Shown: positions 44,889 to 54,270, counted from the stretch's first letter. The stretch is 64,000 nt of DNA from Roseateles_B sp041912595 (GCA_041912595.1 JAYRMR010000007.1:55770-119769); one strand, 5' to 3'. Program-made: numbers and translations. The notes: a model not told the origin generated them from the sequence alone.

Positions 44889-46193
44889 TCAGGTGGCAGC
44901 CGGCAAAGGGCCTTCGTCCCGCGCGATCATGACCTGGTCCACCCGGTGGCTGTCGACGTCCATGACCTCGAAGCGCCAGCCTTCCCACACGACGTGGTCC
45001 GTGCGCTTCGGGATGCGGCGCAGCATGACCATGAGGAAGCCGGCCAGCGTGTCGTACTGCCCCGCGTGCGGCCAGGCCTCGAGGCCCAGCGCCCGCTGCA
45101 CGTCGGGAATGGGCGTGATGCCATCGGCGAGGAAGGAGCCGTCCTCGCGGCGCACGATCTGCTCCTCGTCGTGCGGGCTCACGAGGCTGCCCATCACCGT
45201 GCTCATCACGTCGTTCAGCGTGATCACGCCCACGACGAGGCTGTATTCGTTGACGATCACCGCGAAGTCCTCGTGCGCCTGGCGGAACTGCGCCAGCACC
45301 TCGGACAGCGTGATGCGGTCCGGCACGATCAGCACCTTCTTGATCAGGCCGCTGCTGCCGCGCAGCTCGATGCGCTCGCCGCGCAGCACGCGCTGGAAGA
45401 GGTCGGTGGCGTCCACATAGCCCACCACCTGGTCGATCTCGCCATCGCAGACGAGGTAGGTGGAATGCGGCTCCTCGGCGATGCGGTTGCGCACCAGCGC
45501 GTCGTCATCGTCGAGGCTGAAGAAGACCACGCGCTCGCGCGTCGTCATGCTGCTCTCGACCGTGCGGGTGTCGAGTTCGAAGATGTTCTCGATGGCCTGC
45601 TGCTCGGCATCCGCCACCACGCCGGCCTCGTTGCCGGCCTCGGCCAGGGCCAGGATGTCGTGGTGGGTGATGCTGTTGTCCCGCGTGGCCGGCAGGCCCA
45701 TCAGGCGGATCAGGCCCTCGGTGACGGCGCTGAAGGCGAAGGCCAGCGGCTTGAGCAGCGTGCACAGCCCCTGCATCGGGCCCACGAGCACCAGCGCCAC
45801 GCGCTCCGGCTCGTTCATGGACAGGCGCTTGGGCACGAGGTCCGCGAGCACGATGAACAGCGCGGTGATCACGGCAAAGGAGGCGGCGAAACCCAGCGTC
45901 TGCGCCTGCTCGGGCGTCACCACGTAGGACAGGGCCTGCGCGAAGTGCGGCGTGAAGGCGCCCTCGCCCACGATGCCGCCCAGGATGGCGACGGTGTTGA
46001 CGCCCATCTGGATGACGGTGAAGTAGTGGCCCGGATGCTCCTGCACCTGCAGCACGCGCTCGGCGCGCTCGTCCCCCTCCTCGGCCAGCTGGCGCAGCTT
46101 CAGGCGCCGCGAGGCCGCCAGGGACAGCTCGGCCATCGAGAAGAAGGCGCTGGCGGCGATCAGCAGGGCGATGAGCAGGAGGCTGGTGCTCAA
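44889..46193 (-). CDS. CNNM/CorC-HlyC family membrane protein with CBS pair
   Basis: 434 residues. Membrane part: CNNM (DUF21) domain with MAELSLAASRRLKLRQLAEE and about three to four helices; then two CBS domains (MTTRERVVFFSLDDDDALVR; KVLIVPDRITLSEVLAQFRQ with FAVIVNEYSLVVGVITLNDV) and a C-terminal CorC_HlyC domain (WRFEVMDVDSHRVDQVMIAR). E. coli YtfL/PaeA, a close layout, exports polyamines; other members affect magnesium or cobalt resistance. The start is a TTG at 46193, chosen by conservation of the helix that follows. The gene lies between zipA and ligA, which are often direct neighbours. Confidence 0.88.
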   Translation of the reverse strand: MSTSLLLIALLIAASAFFSMAELSLAASRRLKLRQLAEEGDERAERVLQVQEHPGHYFTVIQMGVNTVAILGGIVGEGAFTPHFAQALSYVVTPEQAQTLGFAASFAVITALFIVLADLVPKRLSMNEPERVALVLVGPMQGLCTLLKPLAFAFSAVTEGLIRLMGLPATRDNSITHHDILALAEAGNEAGVVADAEQQAIENIFELDTRTVESSMTTRERVVFFSLDDDDALVRNRIAEEPHSTYLVCDGEIDQVVGYVDATDLFQRVLRGERIELRGSSGLIKKVLIVPDRITLSEVLAQFRQAHEDFAVIVNEYSLVVGVITLNDVMSTVMGSLVSPHDEEQIVRREDGSFLADGITPIPDVQRALGLEAWPHAGQYDTLAGFLMVMLRRIPKRTDHVVWEGWRFEVMDVDSHRVDQVMIARDEGPLPAAT

Positions 46194-46251
46194 GGGCGGC
46201 TCAGGCAGTGGGGGGCCTCCAGTGTAGCCCTCGCACTGCCGGGGCGGGGGC

Positions 46252-47316
46252 TCAGCTGAAGAGGCGGCGGGCGGCCGGGCTGCCGGCCGCGAGGTCGCGC
46301 GAGGCCAGCGCCTTGTACAGCGTCGAGAGCTCCACGCCGATGGTCTGGAAGGCCATCAGGGGCAAGACCTGGCCCCGGTCGTCGCAGACATCGGCCTCGA
46401 AGTCGCGCGCCAGGTGGCGGGCGCATTCCTGCCAGGCGGCGAAGGGCTCCAGGGATTCGGGCGTCTGCGGCACGTCGAGCGACAGCGTCAGCTCGCGCAG
46501 GCTGCTGGCGGTCGGGTCCTCGGCCAGCGCGGCCTGGGACTCGAAGCTCAGCAGCAGCACGGGCGGGGCGCCCTCCTCGTCGGCGGGCAGCACGAGCCGG
46601 CCGGGGATGGCGCCGGGCACGAAGCCGTGACGCAGCGCCATCTGCTGCACATAGCCGAGCGTCCAGGCGGCGGTCTTGGCGCGCAGCACCACGGCCAGCT
46701 GGGCGTCGTGCTCGCTGGCGAACTGGTCCAGCTCGCGGGCACGGGCGACGACGTCCAGCATGTCCGGCGCCTGCAGGAAGCCCGTGATGCCGTCGGCAAA
46801 GCCCTGCACCTTCTGCAGGAACTCCGAGTACTCGATCTCGTTCATGGCGCCGCTGCGGTTGGCCATCTGCACGCCGGCCTGGAACTCGCTGTAGCGCTGG
46901 CCGGGCGTGGGCAGCTCCCACTCGCCGGTCTCGGCATTCAGGCCCTCGATGTGGAAGGGCTTGGTGCCCGCCCGGCGGCTGCCCGGCAGGTGCGACAGCG
47001 CGAGCTCGCCGCTCACGGGCAGCTCGACCGTCACCGTGGCGATGGCGTCGATCAGGGCGTCGATGCGGGCCGAGGGCCGGCGCGGCAGCGTGCGGCCGGG
47101 CATGGGCACGGTGTCGCCCATGCCGGGGTCGTCCTCGAAGGACTCGCCGACGGCGGCGCGCGCCACGCCGAGGCCCGGTTCCTGGCGTTCGCCACCCGGC
47201 TCCAGCGGCGGCTCGGCGCGCTTGGGGCCGGCCTTGCGGGCCGTCCAGGCGCCATGGGCGATCACCGCGGCGAGGATCAGCCCGCCGAGGATGGCCAGCA
47301 TCGCGGTCAGCGTCAT
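46252..47316 (-). CDS. zipA: ZipA-like cell division protein
   Basis: 354 residues. An N-terminal membrane helix (AMLAILGGLILAAVIAHGAW) is followed by a charged/Pro-rich linker (about 30-85) and a C-terminal FtsZ-binding fold (VQGFADGITGFLQAPDMLDV, LTLSLDVPQTPESLEPFAAW, ARDFEADVCDDRGQVLPLMA). ZipA tethers FtsZ to the membrane at the division site. Betaproteobacterial ZipA proteins are divergent, and the position between smc and ligA is their usual context. The gap to smc is 52 bases. Confidence 0.85.
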   Translation of the reverse strand: MTLTAMLAILGGLILAAVIAHGAWTARKAGPKRAEPPLEPGGERQEPGLGVARAAVGESFEDDPGMGDTVPMPGRTLPRRPSARIDALIDAIATVTVELPVSGELALSHLPGSRRAGTKPFHIEGLNAETGEWELPTPGQRYSEFQAGVQMANRSGAMNEIEYSEFLQKVQGFADGITGFLQAPDMLDVVARARELDQFASEHDAQLAVVLRAKTAAWTLGYVQQMALRHGFVPGAIPGRLVLPADEEGAPPVLLLSFESQAALAEDPTASSLRELTLSLDVPQTPESLEPFAAWQECARHLARDFEADVCDDRGQVLPLMAFQTIGVELSTLYKALASRDLAAGSPAARRLFS

Positions 47317-47368
47317 GCCCGGACCTCCGTCATCTCGAATTCCATGCCTTGCACTGCAAACATCGTCA

Positions 47369-50300
47369 TCAGCTCTCTGCCATGGTCAGGGCGGCTTCCA
47401 TGTCCACCGCCACGATCCGGGAGACGCCCTGCTCCTGCATGGTCACCCCGATCAGTTGTTCCGCCATCTCCATCGCGATCTTGTTGTGCGAGATGAAGAG
47501 GAATTGCGTGCCCGCGCTCATCTGCGCCACGAGGCGCGCGTAGCGCTCGGTGTTGGCGTCGTCCAGCGGCGCATCCACCTCGTCCAGCAGGCAGAAGGGC
47601 GCCGGGTTCAGCTGGAAGATGGCGAACACGAGCGCGATGGCCGTCAGCGCCTTCTCGCCGCCCGAGAGCAGGTGGATGGTGCTGTTCTTCTTGCCCGGCG
47701 GCTGGGCCATGACCTGCACGCCGGCGTCCAGGATCTCGTCGCCCGTCATCACCAGCTTGGCGTTGCCGCCGCCGAAGAGGCTGGGGAACATGCGCCCGAA
47801 ATGCTCGTTGACCTGGTTGAAGGTGGCGGACAGCAGGTCGCGCGTCTCCAGGTCGATCTTGTGGATGGCGTCTTCCAGCGTGTTGATGGCGCTGGTGAGA
47901 TCGGCGAACTGCGAGTCCAGGAAGGTCTTGCGCTCGCGGGCGGCGGTGAGCTCGTCCAGTGCGGCCAGATTGACAGCGCCCAGCGCGGCGATCTCGCGGT
48001 TGATGCGGTCGATCTCGCTCTGCAGGCCCCACAGCTTGACCTCGCCCTCCTCCACGGTCTTGGCGAGCTGCGCCAGGTCCACGCCGGCGGCGCTGAGCTG
48101 CTCGAGGTACTGCGCGCCGCCCAGTTGCGCGGCCTGCTCGTCCAGCTGCAGCTTGGTGATGCGCTCGCGCAGCGGCTCCAGGCTGCGCTCGAAGCTCAGG
48201 CGCTGCTCCTCGGCGCGGCGCAGGCGCAGGCTGAGGTCGTCGTAGCTGCTGCGCACGGCGGCCAGCTGCTGCTCGCGCTCCATCTTGAGGGCCAGCGCGT
48301 CCTGCAGGCCGGCCTGCGCGGCGGCGTCGTTGAGGGTGTCGAGCTCGGCCTGCAGGTTCTCGGCCGAGGTCTTGTTCTGCGCGATCTGCTGGCCGGCGGT
48401 CTCGATGCCGCGCTGCAGCTCGCCCCGGCGCGCGGCCAGGCCGCGGGCGGCGAACTGCGACTCCTGCGCGCGGCGCTCCAGCGCCCGCAGCTGCTCGCGG
48501 GCCTCGGCCAGCTTGCGCTCGGCCTGGATCACGCCCTCTTCCAGCTCGGCATGGCGCTCCTGGGTGTCGGCCAGCTGCAGGTCCAGCTCCTCGAAGCGGG
48601 CCTCGCCGGTCATGCGGCGCTCCTGCAGCTCCTCGGACTGGGCGTCGATCTCGGCGATCTCGTCCTCCAGCTGCGCCTTCCGGGTGCTGGCGGCCTCGGC
48701 TTGGCTAGCGAGGCGCAGCAGCTCCACATGCAGCTGGTGGGCGCGCGTCTGCGATTCGCTGGCCTCGCGCCGCACGGTGGCCAGGCGCTGCGAGGCCTCG
48801 GTGTAGCCGGCCTCGGCGCGGATCAGGTGGGTCTTGGCATCGTCGGCGATGAGCGTCTGGGCGCGCAGCTCGCGGCCCAGGTTCTCGATCTCCTGCGCGC
48901 GGGCCAGCAGGCCGGCGGCCTCGGAGTCGGGCGCATAGAAGCTCACGGCGAACTGGCTCACCGCGTGACCCTCGCGGGTCATGATGACCTCGCCGTGCGA
49001 GAGCTTGCCGCGCCCGGCCAGGGCCTCGTCCATGGAAGCCGCGGTGTAGACGCCCTCCAGCCAGTCGTTCATCAGCGCCTTCAGGCCGGCGTCGTCCAGG
49101 CGCAGCAGGTCGGTGAGGCGCGGCAGCGTCTCGTGCGTGTTGGCAATGGCCGCGGCGGGCGGCGAGTAGAAGGCCAGGCGGGCGGGCGGCGCATCCGTCG
49201 CGAAGGCGCGCACCGTCTCCAGGCGGCCCACCTCCAGCGCGCCCATGCGCTCGCGCAAGGCGGCCTCCAGGGCGTTCTCCCAGCCCGTCTCGATGTGCAG
49301 GCGCGTCCACAGGCCGGCCAGGCCGTCGAGGCCATGCTTGGCCAGCCAGGGCTTGAGCTTGCCCTCGGTCTGCACCTTTTCCTGCAGGGCCTTGAGTGCC
49401 TCGAGCCGGGCCGACAGATCGGCCTGTCGGGCCAGCTGGCGGTTGGCGTCGTCCTGCGCGGCGCGGCGAGACTCGTCCAGCTGCGGCACCTGCTCCTGCA
49501 GCTCGTGCAGGCGGGCGTCGGCGAGGTCGCGCTGCTCGTCGGCGTCCAGGCTCTGGACCTTGAGCTCGTCCAGGCGGCCCTGGTCCGGGAGGGTCAGGCC
49601 TTGCCTTTCGGTGGCCAGACGCTCGCGGCGCGTGCGCAGCTGGCGATTCTGCTCGTCGATGTTGCGGCTCTCGGCGGCCAGCACCTGGATCTGCTGCTGG
49701 ACCTGGCTGACCTGCGTGCGCTGCTCGTTGGCCTTGGCCTGGTTCGCCCGCACCGCGTCCTCGTGATTGGGCAGGTTCATGGCCTGCTCCTCGGCCTGGG
49801 CGGCGAGGATCTCGCTCTGCTCCTCGGCCTCGGCGATCTTGGCGGCGATGTCCTCCAGCTCGGCCTCGGCCTGCGCGGCGCGCTCTTCCCACTGCTGGTT
49901 CTGGGCCTGCAGCTCGATCAGGCGGCTCTCGACGCGCTGGCGGCCCTCGACCACATAGCGGATGCGCTCCTCCAGCCGGCTCACCTCCAGCTGCGCCTCG
50001 GCCATGCGGCCCTGCGCGGCATGGAGCTCGTCGCCCGCGGCATAGTGGGCCTGGCGCACGGTCTCGAGCTCGGCCTCGACGGCGCGCAGCTCGGCCAGCC
50101 GGGCTTCCAGGGCGTTGACGGCGTCCAGATGCTCCTTCTTGACGCGGTCCTGCTCGGTGGCGGCGTCACGGTGCTTGAGGAACCAAAGCTGGTGCAGCTT
50201 CAGCGTGCCGGCATCCTGCAGCGAGCGGTAGCTGGCGGCGACCTCGGCCTGGCGCTCCAGCTTCTCGAGGTTGTTGTTCAGCTCGCGCAGGATGTCTTCC

Positions 50301-50881
50301 ACCCGCGTGAGGTTCTCGCGCGTGTCCTTGAGCCGGTTCTCGGTCTCGCGGCGGCGCTCCTTGTACTTGGAGACGCCCGCGGCTTCTTCCAGGAACAGGC
50401 GCAGCTCCTCGGGCTTGGACTCGATGATGCGGCTGATGGTGCCCTGACCGATGATGGCGTAGGCGCGCGGGCCCAGGCCGGTGCCGAGGAACACGTCCTG
50501 CACGTCGCGGCGGCGCACGGGCTGGTTGTTGATGAAGTAGCTGCTGCCGCCCTCGCGCGTCAGCACGCGCTTGACGGCGATCTCCGCGAACTGGTTCCAC
50601 TGGCCGCCGGCGCGGGCGTCCTCGTTGCTGAACACCAGCTCCACGCTCGCGCGGCTCGCCGGGCGGCGGTTGCCGGAGCCGTTGAAGATCACGTCCTGCA
50701 TGGACTCGCCGCGCAGCTCGCTGGCCTTGCTCTCGCCCAGCACCCAGCGCACGGCGTCCATGATGTTGGACTTGCCGCAGCCATTGGGGCCGACCACGCC
50801 CACCAGCTGCCCGGGCAGCTGGAATGTGGTGGGCTCGGCGAAGGACTTGAAGCCCGAGAGCTTGATCGAGTTCAGGCGCAT
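47369..50881 (-). CDS. smc: SMC, chromosome condensation and segregation ATPase
   Basis: 1170 residues. N-terminal head with KLSGFKSFAEPTTFQLPG and Walker A VGPNGCGKSNIMDAVRWVLG; two long coiled coils (about 170-500 and 660-1000) flanking a hinge domain (about 510-650, GLDGLAGLWTRLHIETGWEN); and a C-terminal head with signature LLSGGEKALTAIALVFAIFQ and Walker B PFCLLDEVDAPLDDANTERY. It forms a dimeric ring that loads near the origin and separates sister chromosomes with ScpAB. Start at ATG 50881 matches the conserved N-terminus exactly. It is the first gene of a minus-strand operon with zipA. Confidence 0.97.
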   Translation of the reverse strand: MRLNSIKLSGFKSFAEPTTFQLPGQLVGVVGPNGCGKSNIMDAVRWVLGESKASELRGESMQDVIFNGSGNRRPASRASVELVFSNEDARAGGQWNQFAEIAVKRVLTREGGSSYFINNQPVRRRDVQDVFLGTGLGPRAYAIIGQGTISRIIESKPEELRLFLEEAAGVSKYKERRRETENRLKDTRENLTRVEDILRELNNNLEKLERQAEVAASYRSLQDAGTLKLHQLWFLKHRDAATEQDRVKKEHLDAVNALEARLAELRAVEAELETVRQAHYAAGDELHAAQGRMAEAQLEVSRLEERIRYVVEGRQRVESRLIELQAQNQQWEERAAQAEAELEDIAAKIAEAEEQSEILAAQAEEQAMNLPNHEDAVRANQAKANEQRTQVSQVQQQIQVLAAESRNIDEQNRQLRTRRERLATERQGLTLPDQGRLDELKVQSLDADEQRDLADARLHELQEQVPQLDESRRAAQDDANRQLARQADLSARLEALKALQEKVQTEGKLKPWLAKHGLDGLAGLWTRLHIETGWENALEAALRERMGALEVGRLETVRAFATDAPPARLAFYSPPAAAIANTHETLPRLTDLLRLDDAGLKALMNDWLEGVYTAASMDEALAGRGKLSHGEVIMTREGHAVSQFAVSFYAPDSEAAGLLARAQEIENLGRELRAQTLIADDAKTHLIRAEAGYTEASQRLATVRREASESQTRAHQLHVELLRLASQAEAASTRKAQLEDEIAEIDAQSEELQERRMTGEARFEELDLQLADTQERHAELEEGVIQAERKLAEAREQLRALERRAQESQFAARGLAARRGELQRGIETAGQQIAQNKTSAENLQAELDTLNDAAAQAGLQDALALKMEREQQLAAVRSSYDDLSLRLRRAEEQRLSFERSLEPLRERITKLQLDEQAAQLGGAQYLEQLSAAGVDLAQLAKTVEEGEVKLWGLQSEIDRINREIAALGAVNLAALDELTAARERKTFLDSQFADLTSAINTLEDAIHKIDLETRDLLSATFNQVNEHFGRMFPSLFGGGNAKLVMTGDEILDAGVQVMAQPPGKKNSTIHLLSGGEKALTAIALVFAIFQLNPAPFCLLDEVDAPLDDANTERYARLVAQMSAGTQFLFISHNKIAMEMAEQLIGVTMQEQGVSRIVAVDMEAALTMAES

Positions 50882-51111
50882 GGACGGCTAGGCTGGCTCA
50901 GAGAATCTCGAGGTCCGCTCCGGCCGGGGCTGGAGCCTGGGGCCCCAGCTTCCTCAATGCGAAGCTAAGGCGTTGATTTATTTACAGAAATGCCCCTCAA
51001 CGGGGGCAAATCTCGGGGCCGGATGATAACATCGCGCACCTCCCCGACATCCGTCGTCCGGGCGCCTGGTCTGACCCCTGAGTCAGTGGTGGGCGCCGGC
51101 CTGGAATCCAC
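50882..51111. promoter_or_regulatory. Divergent region between smc and queF
   Basis: 230 bases containing the only AT-rich patch of the neighbourhood (GTTGATTTATTTACAGAAAT, about 50972-50991) and a short hairpin, TGCCCC (50991-50996) with GGGGCA (51003-51008). A GATAACAT sequence near 51023 could be a -10 element for queF. Promoters of both genes must be here, but no precise start site can be assigned. A preQ1 riboswitch was looked for and not found. Confidence 0.4.
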
Positions 51112-51654
51112 ATGAGCAAGAACACCAAGACCGCCGCCGCCAAGCCTGCCGCCAAGGCAAGCGCCTCGCCTGCAAAGTCCACCCCCAAGACCGCAGCAAA
51201 GACCGCCGCGCCCAAGATGCGCGAAATGCCGGTGAACCCGCCGTCGCGCCCCAGCAAGGAGCTGCACGTCTTCCCGAACCCGGCCCCGCAGCGCGACTAC
51301 GTCATCCAGTTCCAGGTGCCCGAGTTCACCTGCTTCTGCCCGCTGACCGGCCAGCCCGACTTCGCCCACTTCACGATCGACATGATCGCGGACGCCTACT
51401 GCGTCGAGCTCAAGAGCCTGAAGATGTACATGTGGTCCTACCGCGATGAAGGCGCCTTCCACGAGAAGGTGACCAACACCATCCTGGAAGACATCGTGAA
51501 GGTCACCAACCCGCGCTTCATCCGCATCACCGCCAAGTGGTACGTGCGCGGCGGCATCTACACGAACGTCGTCGTCGAGCACCGCAAGAAGGGCTGGAAG
51601 CCCCTGCCGCGCGTGGACCTGCCCCAGCACGGCGCCGAGACCGGCCTGCTGTAA
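51112..51654 (+). CDS. queF: QueF, 7-cyano-7-deazaguanine reductase with a Lys/Ala-rich N-terminal tail
   Basis: 180 residues. The core is type-I QueF: substrate-binding Cys in FTCFCPLTGQPDFAHF, motif VELKSLKMYMWSYRDEGAFH and the conserved end WYVRGGIYTNVVVEHRK. The enzyme reduces preQ0 to preQ1 with NADPH in queuosine synthesis. Before the core lies a tail of about 35 residues (TAAAKPAAKASASPAKST and more) rich in Lys, Ala and Pro, resembling histone H1-like tails and unusual for this family. ATG 51112 is preferred; an internal ATG at 51217 would remove the tail but has no ribosome site. A hairpin terminator follows, then a SET-domain gene. Confidence 0.93.
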   Translation: MSKNTKTAAAKPAAKASASPAKSTPKTAAKTAAPKMREMPVNPPSRPSKELHVFPNPAPQRDYVIQFQVPEFTCFCPLTGQPDFAHFTIDMIADAYCVELKSLKMYMWSYRDEGAFHEKVTNTILEDIVKVTNPRFIRITAKWYVRGGIYTNVVVEHRKKGWKPLPRVDLPQHGAETGLL

Positions 51655-51673
51655 GCCAGGCGCCGCAGCATCG

Positions 51674-51691
51674 AGGGGGCTTCGGCCCCCT
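51674..51691 (+). terminator. Hairpin terminator after queF
   Basis: AGGGGGC-TTCG-GCCCCCT: seven base pairs with a stable UUCG-type tetraloop, 20 bases after the queF stop, followed by TTGCTCATT. The T tract is short, so termination may be partial and allow read-through into the SET-domain gene. Confidence 0.65.
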
Positions 51692-51706
51692 TGCTCATTC
51701 CAGACC

Positions 51707-52132
51707 ATGAGTTTCAGCACGAGTAACGCCCATCAGTACGCCGCCGTGCGCGTGAAGCGCAGCCGCATCGACGGCTTCGGCGTCTTCGCGGACGAAGTCA
51801 TCGCGGCTGGCCGCCATATCGGCGATCTCACGGGCGAGTCCATCACCGTGGCCGAGGCCCGGCGCCGCGCCCAGGGCCGGCCGCGCCTGATGCTGGTGGA
51901 GCTCTCGCCCTCGCGCGCCATCGACTGCAGCCGTTCCGACGACGCCATGCGCTTCACCAACCACAGCTGCGCGGCCAATGCCCGCATCGAGGTGGAGGAC
52001 GGCGAGGTGCGCTTCTTCGCCCTGCGCGAAATCGCGATTGGCGAAGAAATAACCGTGTCGTACGGCCTGACGCACCATGAAGGGCGGCTGGAATGCCGTT
52101 GTGGGGCTGACAATTGCCAGCGTCGTCTTTGA
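51707..52132 (+). CDS. SET-domain protein-lysine methyltransferase
   Basis: 141 residues, almost only a SET domain: VKRSRIDGFGVFADEVIAAG, the knot segment RFTNHSCAANARIEVEDGEV, FFALREIAIGEEITVSYGLT with the catalytic-type Tyr, and a post-SET zinc motif CRCGADNCQRR. SET enzymes transfer methyl groups from S-adenosylmethionine to lysine side chains; in bacteria the substrates are mostly unknown and include histone-like proteins in Chlamydia. There is no leader or DNA-binding domain. It lies between queF, whose product has a Lys-rich tail, and dapC, 25 bases before the latter's start. The domain call is firm, the substrate is unknown. Confidence 0.9.
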   Translation: MSFSTSNAHQYAAVRVKRSRIDGFGVFADEVIAAGRHIGDLTGESITVAEARRRAQGRPRLMLVELSPSRAIDCSRSDDAMRFTNHSCAANARIEVEDGEVRFFALREIAIGEEITVSYGLTHHEGRLECRCGADNCQRRL

Positions 52133-52157
52133 GCCGCCACGAGCGGCGACCCGCTGG

Positions 52158-53366
52158 ATGCAAACGCCTCACAACCCCCTGCTGGACTCGCTGCAGCCCT
52201 ACCCCTTCGAGCGCCTGCGCGCGCTCACGAAGGACCTGCAGCCCAACCCGGCCCTGCGCCCCATCAGCCTGGGCATCGGCGAACCCAAGCACCCGGCCCC
52301 GAAGCTGATCGAGGACGCGCTGATGGCGCATCTCTCGGGCCTGTCCGTCTATCCCGCCACGGCCGGCGAGCCCCGCCTGCGCGAGGCCATCGCCGGCTGG
52401 CTGCAGCGCCGCTACGGCCTGCAGCTCGACCCCGCCACCCAGGTGCTGCCGGTCAACGGCTCGCGCGAGGCCCTGTTCGCCTTCGCCCAGACGGTGATCG
52501 ACCCCACGCGCCCCGGCGCCACGGTCGTCTGCCCCAATCCCTTCTATCAGATCTACGAAGGCGCGGCCCTGCTGGCCGGCGCGAAGCCCGCCTTTGCCAA
52601 TTCCGACCCGGCGCGCAACTTCGCGGCCGACTGGCGCCAGATCGACGACGCCACCTGGGCCCGCACGCAGCTGCTGTACGTCTGCTCGCCCGGCAACCCC
52701 ACGGGCGCCGTCATGCCGCTGGAGGAATGGCGCCAGCTCTTCGAGCTCTCGGACCGCCATGGCTTCGTGATCGCCTCGGACGAGTGCTACTCCGAGATCT
52801 ATTTCCGCGAGGAAGCCCCGCTGTCCGGCCTGCAGGCCGCCGTGCAGCTCGGCCGCCCGGACTTCCACAACCTCGTGGCCTTCACGAGCCTCTCCAAGCG
52901 CTCCAACGTGCCCGGCCTGCGCTCGGGCTTCGTGGCCGGGGACGCCGCGCTGCTCAAGAAGTTCCTGCTCTACCGCACGTATCACGGCAGCGCCATGAAC
53001 CCCATGGTGCAGGCCGCCAGCGTGGCCGCCTGGAATGACGAGGCACATGTCGTCGCCAACCGGGACGCCTACCGCGCCAAGTTCGCCGCGGTGACGCCCC
53101 TGCTGGCCGAGGTGCTGGACGTGGCCCTGCCCGACGCCAGCTTCTACCTCTGGGCCGGCGTGCCCGGCGGGGACGACGTCCGCTTCACCCTCGAATTGCT
53201 CGCTCAATACAATGTGGCGGTCCTGCCCGGCAGCCTGCTGGCGCGCGAGGCGCACGGCGTCAACCCGGGCCGCGGCCGCATCCGCCTGGCGCTCGTGGCC
53301 GAGGAGGCCGAGTGCCTGGAAGCCGCCCGCCGCATCGTCGAATTCACCCGCGCCTACCGGCCCTGA
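52158..53366 (+). CDS. dapC: DapC, N-succinyldiaminopimelate aminotransferase
   Basis: 402 residues from ATG 52158 (the open frame extends back to 52077 without conservation). Class-I PLP aminotransferase: substrate loop ISLGIGEPKHPAP, VCSPGNPTGAVMPLEEW, ASDECYSEIYF and the PLP-binding Lys in FTSLSKRSNVPGLRSGF. It converts N-succinyl-2-amino-6-ketopimelate with glutamate in the succinylase lysine/diaminopimelate pathway. dapD and dapE are close by, completing three of the steps. It is followed by dapD after 70 bases. Confidence 0.95.
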   Translation: MQTPHNPLLDSLQPYPFERLRALTKDLQPNPALRPISLGIGEPKHPAPKLIEDALMAHLSGLSVYPATAGEPRLREAIAGWLQRRYGLQLDPATQVLPVNGSREALFAFAQTVIDPTRPGATVVCPNPFYQIYEGAALLAGAKPAFANSDPARNFAADWRQIDDATWARTQLLYVCSPGNPTGAVMPLEEWRQLFELSDRHGFVIASDECYSEIYFREEAPLSGLQAAVQLGRPDFHNLVAFTSLSKRSNVPGLRSGFVAGDAALLKKFLLYRTYHGSAMNPMVQAASVAAWNDEAHVVANRDAYRAKFAAVTPLLAEVLDVALPDASFYLWAGVPGGDDVRFTLELLAQYNVAVLPGSLLAREAHGVNPGRGRIRLALVAEEAECLEAARRIVEFTRAYRP

Positions 53367-53436
53367 CGCCGGTTCGCGCCCCGGTGCCGCCTCGAGGTGG
53401 CACCCACCCCTCACCTCTCCCTGACTCGAGAACACC

Positions 53437-54261
53437 ATGAGCCAAGACCTGCAGACCCTGATCGACCAAGCCTGGGAAGACCGCACCCAGTTCAGCCCCG
53501 CCAGCGCGCCCGCCGCCGTGCGCGAGGCCGTGGACCATGTGCTGGCCGAGCTCGACGCCGGCCGCCTGCGCGTGGCCGAGCGCCAGGCCGTGGGCCAGTG
53601 GACGGTGCACCAGTGGGTCAAGAAGGCCGTGCTGCTGTCCTTCCGCCTCAATGACAACCGCGCCATGGGCGGCGGCGATCTCGGCTTCTTCGACAAGGTC
53701 CCGACCAAGTTCGCCGGCCTGAGCGAAGACCAGCTGCGCGCCACCGGCGTGCGCGTGGTGCCGCCCGCCGTGGCCCGCCGCGGCAGCTTCATGGCGAAGA
53801 ACGTGGTGCTGATGCCCTCCTACGTCAACATCGGCGCCTACGTCGATGAAGGCACCATGGTCGACACCTGGGCCACCGTCGGCTCCTGCGCCCAGATCGG
53901 CAAGAACGTCCACCTGAGCGGCGGCGTGGGCATCGGCGGCGTGCTGGAGCCCCTGCAGGCCAACCCGACCATCATCGAGGACAACTGCTTCATCGGCGCC
54001 CGTTCCGAGGTGGTCGAGGGCGTGATCGTCGAGGAGAACTCGGTGATCTCCATGGGCGTCTACATCGGCCAGAGCACCCCCATCTACGACCGCGAAAAGG
54101 ACGAGGTCAGCTACGGCCGCGTGCCCGCCGGCTCCGTGGTGATCAGCGGCTCCCTGCCCAAGGCCGACGGCAAGTACAGCCTCTACGCCGCCATCATCGT
54201 CAAGAAGGTCGACGCCGGCACGCGTGCCAAGACGAGCATCAACGAACTGTTGCGCGCCTGA
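53437..54261 (+). CDS. dapD: DapD, tetrahydrodipicolinate N-succinyltransferase
   Basis: 274 residues. An N-terminal helical domain is followed by a left-handed beta-helix of hexapeptide repeats (VNIGAYVDEGTMVDTWATVG, SCAQIGKNVHLSGGVGIGGV, NCFIGARSEVVEGVIVEENS) and the conserved end GSLPKADGKYSLYAAIIVKK. It adds the succinyl group from succinyl-CoA in lysine/peptidoglycan precursor synthesis and acts as a trimer. Preceded by a Gly/Ala-poor spacer and followed by a strong terminator, so it ends the dapC-dapD unit. Confidence 0.97.
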   Translation: MSQDLQTLIDQAWEDRTQFSPASAPAAVREAVDHVLAELDAGRLRVAERQAVGQWTVHQWVKKAVLLSFRLNDNRAMGGGDLGFFDKVPTKFAGLSEDQLRATGVRVVPPAVARRGSFMAKNVVLMPSYVNIGAYVDEGTMVDTWATVGSCAQIGKNVHLSGGVGIGGVLEPLQANPTIIEDNCFIGARSEVVEGVIVEENSVISMGVYIGQSTPIYDREKDEVSYGRVPAGSVVISGSLPKADGKYSLYAAIIVKKVDAGTRAKTSINELLRA

Positions 54262-54270
54262 CGAGGGTTC

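Noticed and set aside
50941..51111. preQ1 riboswitch before queF
   Set aside because: A CTAAGG sequence near 50965 recalls the end of the preQ1-I aptamer, but the required upstream stem and A-rich tail are absent.
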